Part shown: piece after piece, positions 1 through 8,559 of the stretch
Position numbering within the stretch: position 1 is the stretch's first letter
How the letters are laid out: the number at the start of each line of letters is the position of its first letter
Assembly: GCF_009720825.1 (NCBI RefSeq)
Contig: NZ_WNKY01000046.1
Coordinates: 1 to 48,717 of the forward strand
Direction: 5' to 3'
Source of the DNA: Duganella radicis
GTDB taxonomy: Bacteria; Pseudomonadota; Gammaproteobacteria; Burkholderiales; Burkholderiaceae_D
DNA: 48,717 nucleotides
Made by a program: the position numbers and the translations under genes
The notes under the pieces: generated by a model
The model's input: only the letters and a program-made list of their open reading frames with translations
Databases searched by the model: none
What the model was told of the DNA's origin: nothing

Positions 1-337
1 TGGCCGCCACGCCCTCGCGGCCACGCTGGGCCGCCCGTACCCGCGCCGCGCGCTGGCCGCCCAGCTCCAGCGGCTGGCTCAATAACACGGTGGTCTCGCG
101 GCCGGCGCGCTGCGTGTCGACGCGCTCCAGCGACATGGTCGGATTCGGCGGCAGGCCGGCCTGGCGCACCACGCCATCCTCGGCCGCCAGCGCCTGGCGT
201 GCCGCCGACAGGCCGGGATGGCCCTCCTCCGCCAGCACCAGCGCCGCGGACAGCGTCAAAGGTGCGGACGGCTCAACTCCGGCCTGCGCGCACGCAGGCC
301 ACGCCGCTACGCATAGCGGCAAGACAAATTTCAACAT
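1..337 (-). CDS. czcC: CzcC-type outer-membrane efflux protein (TolC family), 5' part only
   Basis: Start codon at 335-337; the gene runs off the left edge, so only about 112 N-terminal residues are present. A signal peptide ending near AQA is followed by an N-terminal helix region with the CzcC-like signatures QAGLPPNPTMSLE and LLSQPLELGGQRAARVRAAQ. In the family this protein is the outer-membrane channel of a CzcCBA RND pump that expels Co, Zn or Cd. It lies just downstream of a czcI-like gene on the same strand, the order known for czcICBA operons; czcB and czcA would be expected beyond the edge. Metal specificity cannot be read from this fragment. Confidence 0.85.
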   Translation of the reverse strand, partial: MLKFVLPLCVAAWPACAQAGVEPSAPLTLSAALVLAEEGHPGLSAARQALAAEDGVVRQAGLPPNPTMSLERVDTQRAGRETTVLLSQPLELGGQRAARVRAAQRGREGVAA

Positions 338-404
338 CGAATGCTCCGGTGAAAGGGATATTCGACGAGACGTGAACAGGGAAAAGCATCAGGCCTCGTC
401 GCGC

Positions 405-755
405 TCAGGCGACGAGAGACCAATTGGGCCGGGGCGGCCCGTCGGCGATGAAGGAGAGATAATGCAGCGCGCCCGGCGGCGCGTAGGCGGCGGCCGGCGC
501 CACCGTCAGCGGCGCCTCGGCGCCCGGCAGCGAGACCTGCACCGCGTGATGGCAGACCTCGCAGTCGCCATGCTTGGCCAGCTTGCTCTTGACGGCGCCA
601 TCGCCATCATCCTCGGCCTGCGCCTCGTGCGCATGGCCGTGATGGCCGAAGTGGCTCGCCTTGCTGGCCTCGTGCTGGCAATAGACGGCCGCCATCGACC
701 AGGAATACTGGATCGGCAAAATCGTCAGCAGCAGGATCAGCAATAGCTTTTTCAC
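405..755 (-). CDS. czcI: CzcI-like periplasmic metal-resistance accessory protein
   Basis: A 116-residue protein with an N-terminal hydrophobic signal segment (residues 1-20, MKKLLLILLLTILPIQYSWS). It has a His/Asp-rich stretch around residues 35-53 (HFGHHGHAHEAQAEDDGDG) and a CEVCHH motif, all consistent with metal binding in the periplasm. The start codon appears to be GTG (753-755) and the upstream ribosome site is weak. The stop lies about 70 bp before czcC on the same strand, so both are probably in one metal-inducible czc operon. In Cupriavidus, CzcI is a small regulatory/accessory protein of the Czc pump; its exact role is not well settled. Confidence 0.8.
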   Translation of the reverse strand: MKKLLLILLLTILPIQYSWSMAAVYCQHEASKASHFGHHGHAHEAQAEDDGDGAVKSKLAKHGDCEVCHHAVQVSLPGAEAPLTVAPAAAYAPPGALHYLSFIADGPPRPNWSLVA

Positions 756-925
756 CGCGTGATTCTAGCACGGCGTGGCCGGCCATCGCGCCCGCCGCGC
801 GGCAGGCGAAAAGCTAAGAATCGATAATATTTTGCGCTGGAAGCGCTGCCATGGCCATGACGTAACAGGCATGTCATATGACGTCATTACTCTGTGGCGT
901 TTTTCCAACCAACCATGGACCCGCT

Positions 926-2875
926 ATGCACCACCTGACCGCCCGCCCCCTGATCCTGGCCCTGAGCATCGCCGCCGCCCTGAGCGCCTGTGGCGGCTCC
1001 AGCAGCGACCAACCGCTGGTCATCCCGGCCGCGCCGGCCGACCAAGGCGCGGCCGACGTGGCACCCGTGCCAAGCGCCACCGCCTTTGTCGACACCATCG
1101 CCACCAACCAGCGCGGCGACGCCCGTTACGCCACCCTGGCCACCAACGCCGGCGTGCGCGTGCTGGGCGGCTTTTTGGCCATCTGGAAACCGCTGACCGA
1201 AATCGTCGACGCCGGCCAGACCGCGGCGGCGGTGGACGGCTTCCCGGCCGTGGTGGCCTCGACCTGGAGCGGGGTGCCGGGCGACGGCACGCCGGACGGC
1301 ACCGTGCTCAACGCCGCCGTACACCAGGCCAACATCGATTACGTGATCAACGCCACCCGCAACCGCACCGCCGCCCAGGCCGTGCAAGCCTACCTGGACG
1401 ACCGCCGCGGCAAGGGCTACAGCGTCAGCGACGGCATGGGTCCGCTGACCGCCGCCTGGCGCGCGGCCGCCCAGCAGACCACCAGCATCACCGAGGTGGC
1501 GGCCGACGCCACCACCAAGCTGTACAACGACAGCGGCAACAACACCGGCGTCGGCGGCGCCGCCAACGCCAGCTTCGGCAGCGTGGTCGACCTGGTGAAT
1601 TTGGTCGGCAACAACGCCTCGACCGAACCGGCCAAGCGCTTCTACAAATACGCCCGCCCGTACCGCTGGAGCAGCAGCGTGATCGTGCTGCCGGCGCTGG
1701 TGCCGGCCAAGAGCGGCACCCCGGCCACCGACGGCGGCTTCACCAGCGGCCACTCGGCCGAAGCCGAGCGCGACGCCGTGGCCATGGCCTACGCGGTGCC
1801 GGAGCGCTATCAGGAAATGCTGAGTCGCGGGCTGGAACTGGGCGAATCGCGCATCCTGGCCGGCATGCACTCGCCGCTGGACGTGATCAGCGGCCGCATC
1901 CTCGGCCTGGCCAGCGCGGCCGCCAACCTGGCCGACCCGGCCAACGCCGCCAGGAAAGCGGCGGCCGTGGCCCAGGCCCACAGCACCCTGCTGGCCGCCA
2001 CCGGCACCACCGACGCCACCTTTGCCGCCTACGCGCAATCGGGCACCACGGCCAACGACCGCTTCGCCGACTACGCCACCAACAAGGCCAACTTCCTGCG
2101 CCGCAGCACCTATGGCTTCGCGCCGATCGCCGCCACCACGGCGCTGGCCAGCGTGCCGAAAGGCGCCGAGGTGCTGCTGGAAACCCGCCTGCCCTACCTG
2201 GACGCGGCGCAGCGCCGGGTGGTGCTGAAGACCACCGCGCTGGCCTCGGGCTACCCGGTGATGGACGACCCTGAAGGCTGGGGCCGCCTGAACCTGTTCG
2301 CGGCGGCCGACGGCTACGGCGCCTTCAGCGGCAACGTCGCCATCACCATGGACGCGGCCAAGGGCGGCTTCCACGCGGCCGACCGCTGGCGCAACGACAT
2401 CGGCGGCGCGGGCAAGCTGGTCAAGCAAGGCACGGGCACGCTGAAGCTGGCCGGCGCCAACAGCTGGACCGGCGGCACCGAGCTGGCGGCCGGCACCCTG
2501 CAAGGCGACTCGGTGGCGGCGTTTGGCCTGGGCGACGTCTACAACAGCGGCGGCACGCTGGTGGCCAACGCGCCGACGGCGCTGCGCCTGGCCGGCAAGT
2601 ACACCCAGCTGAGCGGCGGCACCACGCTGGAACTGGACCTGGGCGGCGCCGCGGCGGGCAGCGCCGGCACCCTGACCGTGGCCGGCACCGCCACCATCGC
2701 CGGCGGCACGCTGCGCATCAAGTTCGCCAACGGCTACAAGCCGAAGGCGGGCGAGGTGCTGACCGTGATCATGGCCGGCAACCTGCAGGGCAAGTTCAAC
2801 ACCATCACGGTGGACGGCTACAGCAACGTGACGCCCAACTATGGCGCCACCACCCTGACGCTGACGCTGGGCTAA
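926..2875 (+). CDS. PAP2-family acid phosphatase lipoprotein with C-terminal autotransporter-type repeats
   Basis: A 649-residue protein from the ATG at 926, chosen because it gives a lipoprotein signal with lipobox L-S-A-C (Cys22). The PAP2/class A phosphatase signature is present in order: K237 with the RP pair at about 243-244 (KYARP), S-G-H-S at 274-277, and R309, H315 and D319 in SRILAGMHSPLD. His276 and His315 are the expected nucleophile and acid/base. From about residue 490 the protein changes to Gly/Thr-rich repeats (GAGKLVKQGTGTLKLAGAN and related) of the autotransporter-associated beta-strand type. No autotransporter beta-barrel follows, so the repeats end the protein. It is probably an outer-membrane or surface lipid-anchored phosphatase; the substrate is unknown. 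Confidence 0.85.
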   Translation: MHHLTARPLILALSIAAALSACGGSSSDQPLVIPAAPADQGAADVAPVPSATAFVDTIATNQRGDARYATLATNAGVRVLGGFLAIWKPLTEIVDAGQTAAAVDGFPAVVASTWSGVPGDGTPDGTVLNAAVHQANIDYVINATRNRTAAQAVQAYLDDRRGKGYSVSDGMGPLTAAWRAAAQQTTSITEVAADATTKLYNDSGNNTGVGGAANASFGSVVDLVNLVGNNASTEPAKRFYKYARPYRWSSSVIVLPALVPAKSGTPATDGGFTSGHSAEAERDAVAMAYAVPERYQEMLSRGLELGESRILAGMHSPLDVISGRILGLASAAANLADPANAARKAAAVAQAHSTLLAATGTTDATFAAYAQSGTTANDRFADYATNKANFLRRSTYGFAPIAATTALASVPKGAEVLLETRLPYLDAAQRRVVLKTTALASGYPVMDDPEGWGRLNLFAAADGYGAFSGNVAITMDAAKGGFHAADRWRNDIGGAGKLVKQGTGTLKLAGANSWTGGTELAAGTLQGDSVAAFGLGDVYNSGGTLVANAPTALRLAGKYTQLSGGTTLELDLGGAAAGSAGTLTVAGTATIAGGTLRIKFANGYKPKAGEVLTVIMAGNLQGKFNTITVDGYSNVTPNYGATTLTLTLG

Positions 2876-2938
2876 GCCTTGCCGCGGGCGCGGCCGCAGC
2901 ATGTATGATGACGACATCGTCCATCCGCCGACCGCGCC

Positions 2939-3520
2939 ATGAACCAAGCTGAACTCGACCTCTTCAACGACAAGCTCGACGCCCACGCCAGGGAGGTCGA
3001 GCGTTTTCACGGCGAGGTCGCCAACGTCACGCGGCAGATCGCCAACTGCGACAAGCTGGTGCGGCTGGCCAACGCCGGCCTGAGCCAGATCGACGGCAAG
3101 ATCGCCGAAGCAGTGCGGCTCAACGCCGAGGCCCGGCAGATCGCCGACACGGCCGGCGCCCAGGCCAGCGCGGCCGCCACCGCCGCCACCCAGGCGGCGG
3201 TCGGCGAGATGGTGCGGGAGCTGGGCGCGGCCACCGAGGCGGCGCGCAAGACCGGCCTCGCGCTCAACCTGCTGCAATTCAGGACCGGCGCCTGGATCGC
3301 CATCTACACCGGGCTGGTGCTGCTGTGCTGCCTGGCCACCGGCTGCCTCACCAGCTGGGCGCTGCGCGGCAACGCCGTGACGCCCGAGCAGGCCCGCTAC
3401 ATCGCGCTGGGCAAGGCGCACGAGGCCCTGCTGGCCAACGCCAGCGACAAGGAACTCAAGCAGCTGAACGCCATCCGCAACCGCGCCCCGGCCGCCGCGA
3501 AACCAGCTCAGGACAAATAA
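2939..3520 (+). CDS. Membrane-anchored coiled-coil protein of unknown function
   Basis: A 193-residue protein I do not recognise. Residues 1-115 are charged and Ala-rich with heptad-like spacing, suggesting a long helical or coiled-coil region. Residues about 120-142 (WIAIYTGLVLLCCLATGCL) form one clear membrane segment, and the last 50 residues are hydrophilic. The layout resembles small mobilisation or conjugation helper proteins, but there are no plasmid functions nearby, so I do not assign that role. It starts 63 bp after the phosphatase gene. Its 3' end overlaps the convergent regulator gene by 13 bp. Confidence 0.7.
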   Translation: MNQAELDLFNDKLDAHAREVERFHGEVANVTRQIANCDKLVRLANAGLSQIDGKIAEAVRLNAEARQIADTAGAQASAAATAATQAAVGEMVRELGAATEAARKTGLALNLLQFRTGAWIAIYTGLVLLCCLATGCLTSWALRGNAVTPEQARYIALGKAHEALLANASDKELKQLNAIRNRAPAAAKPAQDK

Positions 3521-4464
3521 ACGTGCTCGTTGCGGCGGCGCGCCTGGTGCACGAACACCTTGGGCGGCTGGCCGTAGGCGCGCAGGAAGGCGCGGCGCAG
3601 GCGCTCCTCGTCGCCGAAGCCGGTCAGGGCGGCGATGCGGGCCACCGAGGAATGGCCCTGATCGATCAGCGCCTGCGCCGCCTCCACCCTTAACTTCTCG
3701 ATCGCCTTGGCCGGCGCCATGCCGGTCTGGGCCTGGAACATGCGGCTGAAATGGCGCGGGCTCCAGTGCACCCGCGCGGCCAGCTCCTCCACGCTCAACT
3801 CCTGGTGCAGATGGTCGCGCGCGTACAACAGGGCGTGCTTGACGCGGTCCGAGCTGGGCTCGATCTCGGCCAGGGCGGAGAACTGCGACTGGCCGCCGCT
3901 GCGGCGGTGATACACCACCATGGCGCGCGCCACCTGTCTGGCAAGGTCGACGCCCAGGTCGCCCTCGACCATGGCCAGCGCCATGTCGATGCAGGCGGTG
4001 ACCCCGGCCGACGACCACACCGCGCCATCCTTGACGAAAATCTTGTCCTCGTCGACCTGCAAGGCCGGATACAACTGCTGCAAGCGGCGGCCGAAAATCC
4101 AGTGGGTGGTGGCGCGCTTGCCGTCCATCAGGCCGGCGGCGGCCAGGATGAAGGCGCCGGTGCAGATGCTGGCCATGCGGCGCGTGTGGGGCGCGGCCGC
4201 TTGCAGGGCCGCCTCCAGCGCCGGCTGGCGGGCCGGCTCCTGCAGGGCGCCGCCGACCAGCAGCGTGTCGTAGCGGGCGGCCGCCAGCGGCTGGCTATCC
4301 AGCGCCACGCCGGCCGAGCTGCGCACCGGGCCGCCGTCCACCGACACCGTGGCCAGCGCATAGGAGGGCCGCGGCGTCAGCGTGTTGGCGAATTCAAAGA
4401 CGGTCAGCGCCGCCATGTCGAGCGCCTGGAAGCCGGGGTAAATGACGAGAGCGATGCGTTTCAT
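3508..4464 (-). CDS. GlxA-family transcriptional regulator (DJ-1/PfpI domain plus AraC-type HTH)
   Basis: A 318-residue protein starting MKRIALVIYPG; an upstream in-frame ATG at 4482 is less likely. The N-terminal half is a DJ-1/PfpI-type domain with the nucleophile-elbow Cys in SICTGAF and a nearby THW. The C-terminal 100 residues are an AraC-type double helix-turn-helix (LSVEELAARVHWSPRHFSRM, then VARIAALTGFGDEERLRRAF). Such proteins are one-component regulators of amine or amino-acid catabolism and stress genes; the effector here is unknown. It is divergent from the SDR gene at 4567, with about 100 bp between the starts, so that gene is its likely target. Confidence 0.9.
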   Translation of the reverse strand: MKRIALVIYPGFQALDMAALTVFEFANTLTPRPSYALATVSVDGGPVRSSAGVALDSQPLAAARYDTLLVGGALQEPARQPALEAALQAAAPHTRRMASICTGAFILAAAGLMDGKRATTHWIFGRRLQQLYPALQVDEDKIFVKDGAVWSSAGVTACIDMALAMVEGDLGVDLARQVARAMVVYHRRSGGQSQFSALAEIEPSSDRVKHALLYARDHLHQELSVEELAARVHWSPRHFSRMFQAQTGMAPAKAIEKLRVEAAQALIDQGHSSVARIAALTGFGDEERLRRAFLRAYGQPPKVFVHQARRRNEHVYLS

Positions 4465-4566
4465 GCGCCCATTGTACGCCATGTCCGAAAATGCGTGTTA
4501 TTGGTCCCAACGGACATGCCGGCGGGCGGCAGAATGTCACGCATCCACTCTTTGAAAGGAACCATC

Positions 4567-5331
4567 ATGAAAACCAGCGGCAACACCATCTTCATCACCG
4601 GCGGCGCCTCGGGCATCGGCCGCGGCATCGCCGAAGCCTTCCACCAACAGGGCAACCAGGTCATCATCAGCGGCCGCCGCAAGGCCCTGCTGGACCAAGT
4701 GACAGCGGCCAACCCGGGCATGGTCGGCATCGAACTGGACATCCAGGACGCGGCGCAGATCGAGGCCGTGGCGGCGCGCCTGCGGCGCGAATTCCCGGCG
4801 CTGAACGTGCTGTTCAACAACGCCGGCATCATGCCGTTCGACGACGCGGCCGGCGCCATCGACGACGCCAGCGCGCTGGCCACGGTGGCCACCAACTTCC
4901 TCGGTCCGGTGCGCCTGACCTCGGCCCTGCTGCCGCACCTCAAGCAACAACAAGACGCGGTAGTGATCCACAACTCGTCGGTGCTGGCCTTCATCCCGCT
5001 GGCGAACACGGCGGTGTACTCGGCCACCAAGGCGGCGCTGCACTCGTACGCGCTGTCGCAACGCTTCATGCTGGCCGACAGCGGCGTGCGGGTGATCGAG
5101 ATCGCGCCGCCGTGGGTGGATACCGACCTGATCTACAAAAGCGGCGACGCGCGCGCCATGCCGCTGCCGGACTTCATCCGCGAGACCATGCAGCAGCTGG
5201 CGGCCGGCAAGGATGAAGTGATCGTCGAAGCGATCGCCGCCTTGCGCGACAATCCCGGCTCGGGCGAGCACGCGCTGGTGAACGCCTTCAACCAGTCCAT
5301 CAAAGACAACCCGATCCCGATGGGCCACTAA
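4567..5331 (+). CDS. Short-chain dehydrogenase/reductase (DltE-like SDR)
   Basis: A 254-residue classical SDR. TGGASGIG near residue 11 binds NAD(P), NNAG lies near residue 86, and the catalytic Ser plus YSATK lie near residue 150. The segment NAGIMPFDDAAG is typical of the DltE-like oxidoreductase group. The start is fixed by a GAAAGGA ribosome site 7 nt upstream. The substrate cannot be predicted. The divergent GlxA-type regulator next door probably controls it. Confidence 0.9.
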   Translation: MKTSGNTIFITGGASGIGRGIAEAFHQQGNQVIISGRRKALLDQVTAANPGMVGIELDIQDAAQIEAVAARLRREFPALNVLFNNAGIMPFDDAAGAIDDASALATVATNFLGPVRLTSALLPHLKQQQDAVVIHNSSVLAFIPLANTAVYSATKAALHSYALSQRFMLADSGVRVIEIAPPWVDTDLIYKSGDARAMPLPDFIRETMQQLAAGKDEVIVEAIAALRDNPGSGEHALVNAFNQSIKDNPIPMGH

Positions 5332-5353
5332 ACATCCGGGGTCCAAACATCCG

Positions 5354-5435
5354 GGGTCAGCTCTGTCATTCGGACAAATGGGGAACTAAAAATTTTAAGT
5401 TAGTTCCGCAAATGTCCAAATGACAGAGCTGACCC
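5354..5435. repeat. 36-bp imperfect inverted repeat (REP-like or bidirectional terminator)
   Basis: Arms at 5354-5389 and 5400-5435 match at 32 of 36 positions and enclose a 10-nt AT-rich loop. The outer 17 bases, beginning GGGTCAGCTCTG, match perfectly. A tandem 12-bp copy of ACATCCGGGGTC sits at the left end (about 5332-5358). The element fills the gap between the convergent SDR and S53 peptidase genes. It could end transcription from both sides, or be a dispersed REP-type element mobilised by a RAYT transposase. Copy number elsewhere in the genome would tell. Confidence 0.7.
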
Positions 5436-5460
5436 TGAATACACAGGGAGGTGGGGACGA

Positions 5461-7590
5461 TCAGCGGCGGCTGATGGTCACCGGAATGCTGGCCGTGCCG
5501 CTGGCGCCGGTGCTGTCGGTGGCGCTCAGTTTCAGGGTGTAGCTGCCGGCCACCGGCGATGGCCACGACACCGCCACGTTCATGCCGCTGGCGGAGAACG
5601 TCATGCCAAGCGGCGCGCCCGAGATGTTGACCGAGACCGTGCCACTGTTGCTGACCTTGATGCCGATGGTGCCGGTCAGCGGACTGCCGGCCACGCCGCT
5701 CAACGCGCTGGCGGTGATCACCGGCGGCGTCGACGAGGTGGTGCCGCCAGTGCTGCCGGTGCCGGTGCCGGTGCCGCTGCTGGCGGCGGCGATCACCACG
5801 CTGTACACGCCGCTGCCGCTCAGGCCGTTGACGCTGTCCCTGGCGGTGACGGTGACGCTGTAGCTGCCGGCCACCGGCGCCGCCCAGCTGACCACGCCCG
5901 CGCCGCTGATGCTCATGCCGGACGGCGCGCCGCTCAGCGCATAGGTCACGGCATTGCTGGCGCTGACCGCGGCCGTGAAGCTGAGCGCGGTGCCGGCCTT
6001 GCCGCTGATGGTGGCGCCGCTCACCACCGGCGCCGTCTGCACGGTCAGGCCGGACAGGGTGGACAGCAGCGCGGCGCCGTTCGGCGTGCCGAGACCGGTG
6101 GCCTGGTCGTAGCCGACCTCGCCGCCGCAGGCGGCGCAGGTGCCGTGGCTGCCTTTGGTGATGTCGGCGAACACGCTGGCATAGGTGCCAGCCACGGTGG
6201 CGATGTTGGTGTACAGGGCGCTGTGCGGCTGGGCCAGCGCGGCCTTGCCGTTTTGCGCGCGCAGGGCGTTGGCGACGGCGATCAGGCCGGCCCACTGCGG
6301 CGTCGCCAGGCTGGTGCCGCCGACGCTGGTCCATTTGACGGTGCTGCTGCCGGAGGCGATCACCGCCACGTACTGGCCGCTGTTGGGGTCGGCGTTGAAG
6401 GCGACGTCGGCAACGGTGCGGCGCACGGCCGTGCCCATGCCCGGCACCGCCGTGCTTTGATAGGTGGGCGTCGCCACGTAGCTGCTGACGCCGCCGCCGG
6501 TGCCGGACCACACCACTTCCGAGCGCGCGCCGGTGCCGCTGTAGGTCAGGGTGGTGCCGCCCACCGCCAGCACTTTCGGCGAGACCGACGGCCAGGCCAC
6601 GCCGGCGCCGGAGTCGCCGGTGGCGGCCAGGTAGGTCATGTTGGCGACCGAGAACACGCTGTCGGCGGCGCTGGTGCCGCTGCTTTCGCTGCCGCCAAAG
6701 CTCATCGAGACGATGCCCGCGCCCAGCTTGTTGGCCAGGCGCACGCCGCCCAGCAGATTGTCGTAACTGGCGCTGGCGGCCTCGATCACCACGATGCGCG
6801 CCAGCGGCGCGGTGGCGTGCGCCCATTGCACGTCCAGCGCGATCTCGGTGGCCCAGCCGGAGTCGTAGCCGGGCGCGGTGGCGGTCATGCCGCCGCTGCT
6901 GGTGCTGTAGACGATGGACAGTTCGCAGGCACTGGACGAGGCGCTCGCCAGCGGCAGGCTGGCGCTGGTGGCGATGGCCTTGGTGGTGCAGGTCGGCAGG
7001 CCGAACTTGCTGTTGAAGGCGGCCAGCTCGGCGGCGATGTTGGGGTTGTGCATGGCGTCGACGATGTAAATCGTCTGGCCGGCGCCCAGCTGGGCGGCTT
7101 GCGCGGCGCTCAGGCCGGTGAAGCTGGCGGGCAGCGCCGGCAAGCCGTAGGCGGCGCGGATCTGGGCCGGGGTGTAGGTCACCACCGTGGTGCTGGTTGC
7201 CAGCGGCGTGGCCGACGAGCCATCGCTGCTGGTGACGCTGCGGCCGGCTTGCACGGCGCGCAGGGCGTCCACCGTCAGCAGGCGCGAGTTCAGGCGGCGG
7301 AACTGGCTCGGCACGGTTTGCGTGTGCACGGCGGCCGGCGCTTGTTCACCGGGCGCGGCATCGGCCGGGGTGTCCAGCAGCACCGGCGCCATGTGGAACG
7401 CTGGCTGGGCAAACTGCTGCGCATCGGCGGCCGGCAGGGCGCCGTCGTCCAGCGTCAGGATGGTGGCGGCCGTGGCCAGCGGCGCGGCGCTTTGCGCCGG
7501 GGCCGTGTCGGAGGTGCTGTCGCTGCCGCCGCAGGCGCTCAGCAGCGCCGCGATGCAGGTCAGTGACAGCATGCGTGGGAAGTATTGCAT
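5461..7590 (-). CDS. S53 family peptidase (sedolisin/pseudomonalisin type), secreted lipoprotein
   Basis: A 709-residue protein from the ATG at 7590, with lipobox L-S-A-C (Cys20). After a propeptide-like region of about 130 residues comes an S53 catalytic domain. The sedolisin Glu/Asp pair is E249 and D253 in TEIALDVQWAH, and the nucleophile is Ser427 in GGTSLATPQWAG; TGDSGAG lies between. This is an acid-active serine-carboxyl protease family acting outside the cytoplasm. From about residue 530 there are two immunoglobulin-like/cadherin-like modules joined by an STGTGTG linker, probably for substrate or surface binding. A purine-rich GAGAGA ribosome site supports the start. The gene is monocistronic. 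Confidence 0.93.
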   Translation of the reverse strand: MQYFPRMLSLTCIAALLSACGGSDSTSDTAPAQSAAPLATAATILTLDDGALPAADAQQFAQPAFHMAPVLLDTPADAAPGEQAPAAVHTQTVPSQFRRLNSRLLTVDALRAVQAGRSVTSSDGSSATPLATSTTVVTYTPAQIRAAYGLPALPASFTGLSAAQAAQLGAGQTIYIVDAMHNPNIAAELAAFNSKFGLPTCTTKAIATSASLPLASASSSACELSIVYSTSSGGMTATAPGYDSGWATEIALDVQWAHATAPLARIVVIEAASASYDNLLGGVRLANKLGAGIVSMSFGGSESSGTSAADSVFSVANMTYLAATGDSGAGVAWPSVSPKVLAVGGTTLTYSGTGARSEVVWSGTGGGVSSYVATPTYQSTAVPGMGTAVRRTVADVAFNADPNSGQYVAVIASGSSTVKWTSVGGTSLATPQWAGLIAVANALRAQNGKAALAQPHSALYTNIATVAGTYASVFADITKGSHGTCAACGGEVGYDQATGLGTPNGAALLSTLSGLTVQTAPVVSGATISGKAGTALSFTAAVSASNAVTYALSGAPSGMSISGAGVVSWAAPVAGSYSVTVTARDSVNGLSGSGVYSVVIAAASSGTGTGTGSTGGTTSSTPPVITASALSGVAGSPLTGTIGIKVSNSGTVSVNISGAPLGMTFSASGMNVAVSWPSPVAGSYTLKLSATDSTGASGTASIPVTISRR

Positions 7591-7755
7591 GGCAATCTCT
7601 CGGAAATTTTGCGTGGTCCAGGAGATACTAGCAAATTCCCGTGTGGAAATATATTGCGTGATCGACAATATCGCGGCAAAACCACGTAAAATCGTGTAAA
7701 AGCCCCCCGCCGCGCCGCGCGGGCCGTCCCGGCTTAAGCGGCCCGCAAGACGGCT

Positions 7756-8559
7756 TCATGGCCGCACATGCGCGCCGAGTTCAGGGAGGGTAGCGATCAG
7801 TTCGTCTCGCAGCATGCGCGAAAAGTAATCGGCGCCATGCGTTCCCAGATGCGTGCGATCGAATGCGCTTTGGGTCGCGGTGTGCCGTGGCGGTGGCGGC
7901 GCATCGGGCGCCGCCAGCGTTCCCGGCAATGTCGCCGGCGCCACATAGTCCGCGGGTCTTGGGGCGACCGCCAGGGTATCCGCCGCGTCCTGCCCCATCG
8001 CCTGCACGGCGGCGTAGCTGTCGCGATTCAGGTCCAGCGCCGGCACATCCTGTCGCGACGCCACCGTCAAGGCGGCCGCCGCCCAGGGCCGCAGGTTGTT
8101 GTCCAGCACGCCGTTAACGAAATTACGGCGTGTCAGTGGCGTGATCAGCACCGGCTTGCCGCCGGCGGCCTTGGCCTCCTCCGCGTACCGCGCCAGATTG
8201 GCGGGGAACTCGGTGGCCAGATCGGTGGAATGGCCAGGTTTGCCCGGCTGGTCGTTGTGGCCGAATTGAATCAACACATACGTGGCGCGGTAGGCGCCGC
8301 CCGCGCGTAACAGCCCCAGGACTTCCTCCCACCGCCCTTCCTTGCGAAAGCTGGCCGAACTGCGTCCAGCCCTGGCCAGATTGATGCACGTGTCTTCGAC
8401 CGCGACGCGGGCGCAGAAGGCGTCGCCATAGCCGCTCCCCCTGGCCATGGTTGAGTCGCCAATGAGGATGAAGCGCAATGGTTGGGCCTCGCCCGCGTGC
8501 GCCGCCGGGGCGCCCGGCAGCGACGCCAGCGCCATGGCACAGGCAAAGACATGTTTCAT
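7756..8559 (-). CDS. Rhamnogalacturonan acetylesterase-like SGNH hydrolase
   Basis: About 267 residues with a signal peptide ending near AHAG. SGNH blocks are in order: GDST (Ser36, block I), FGHNDQPG (block III Asn) and DRTHLG near the C-terminus (catalytic Asp and His). This matches CE12-type esterases that deacetylate pectic polymers in the periplasm or outside. Two ATGs are adjacent (8560-8562 and 8557-8559); I prefer the second because GGAGAG is then 5 nt away. The stop of the upstream uronate dehydrogenase gene overlaps the first ATG (ATGATGA), so translation is probably coupled. It is the last gene of the uronic-acid operon. Confidence 0.85.
   Translation of the reverse strand: MKHVFACAMALASLPGAPAAHAGEAQPLRFILIGDSTMARGSGYGDAFCARVAVEDTCINLARAGRSSASFRKEGRWEEVLGLLRAGGAYRATYVLIQFGHNDQPGKPGHSTDLATEFPANLARYAEEAKAAGGKPVLITPLTRRNFVNGVLDNNLRPWAAAALTVASRQDVPALDLNRDSYAAVQAMGQDAADTLAVAPRPADYVAPATLPGTLAAPDAPPPPRHTATQSAFDRTHLGTHGADYFSRMLRDELIATLPELGAHVRP

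Noticed and set aside
887..4018. Minus-strand open frame of more than 1000 codons opposite the PAP2 phosphatase and the next gene.
   Set aside because: It crosses three real genes, is extremely Gly/Arg-rich and has no ribosome site or domain; GC-rich codon bias explains it.
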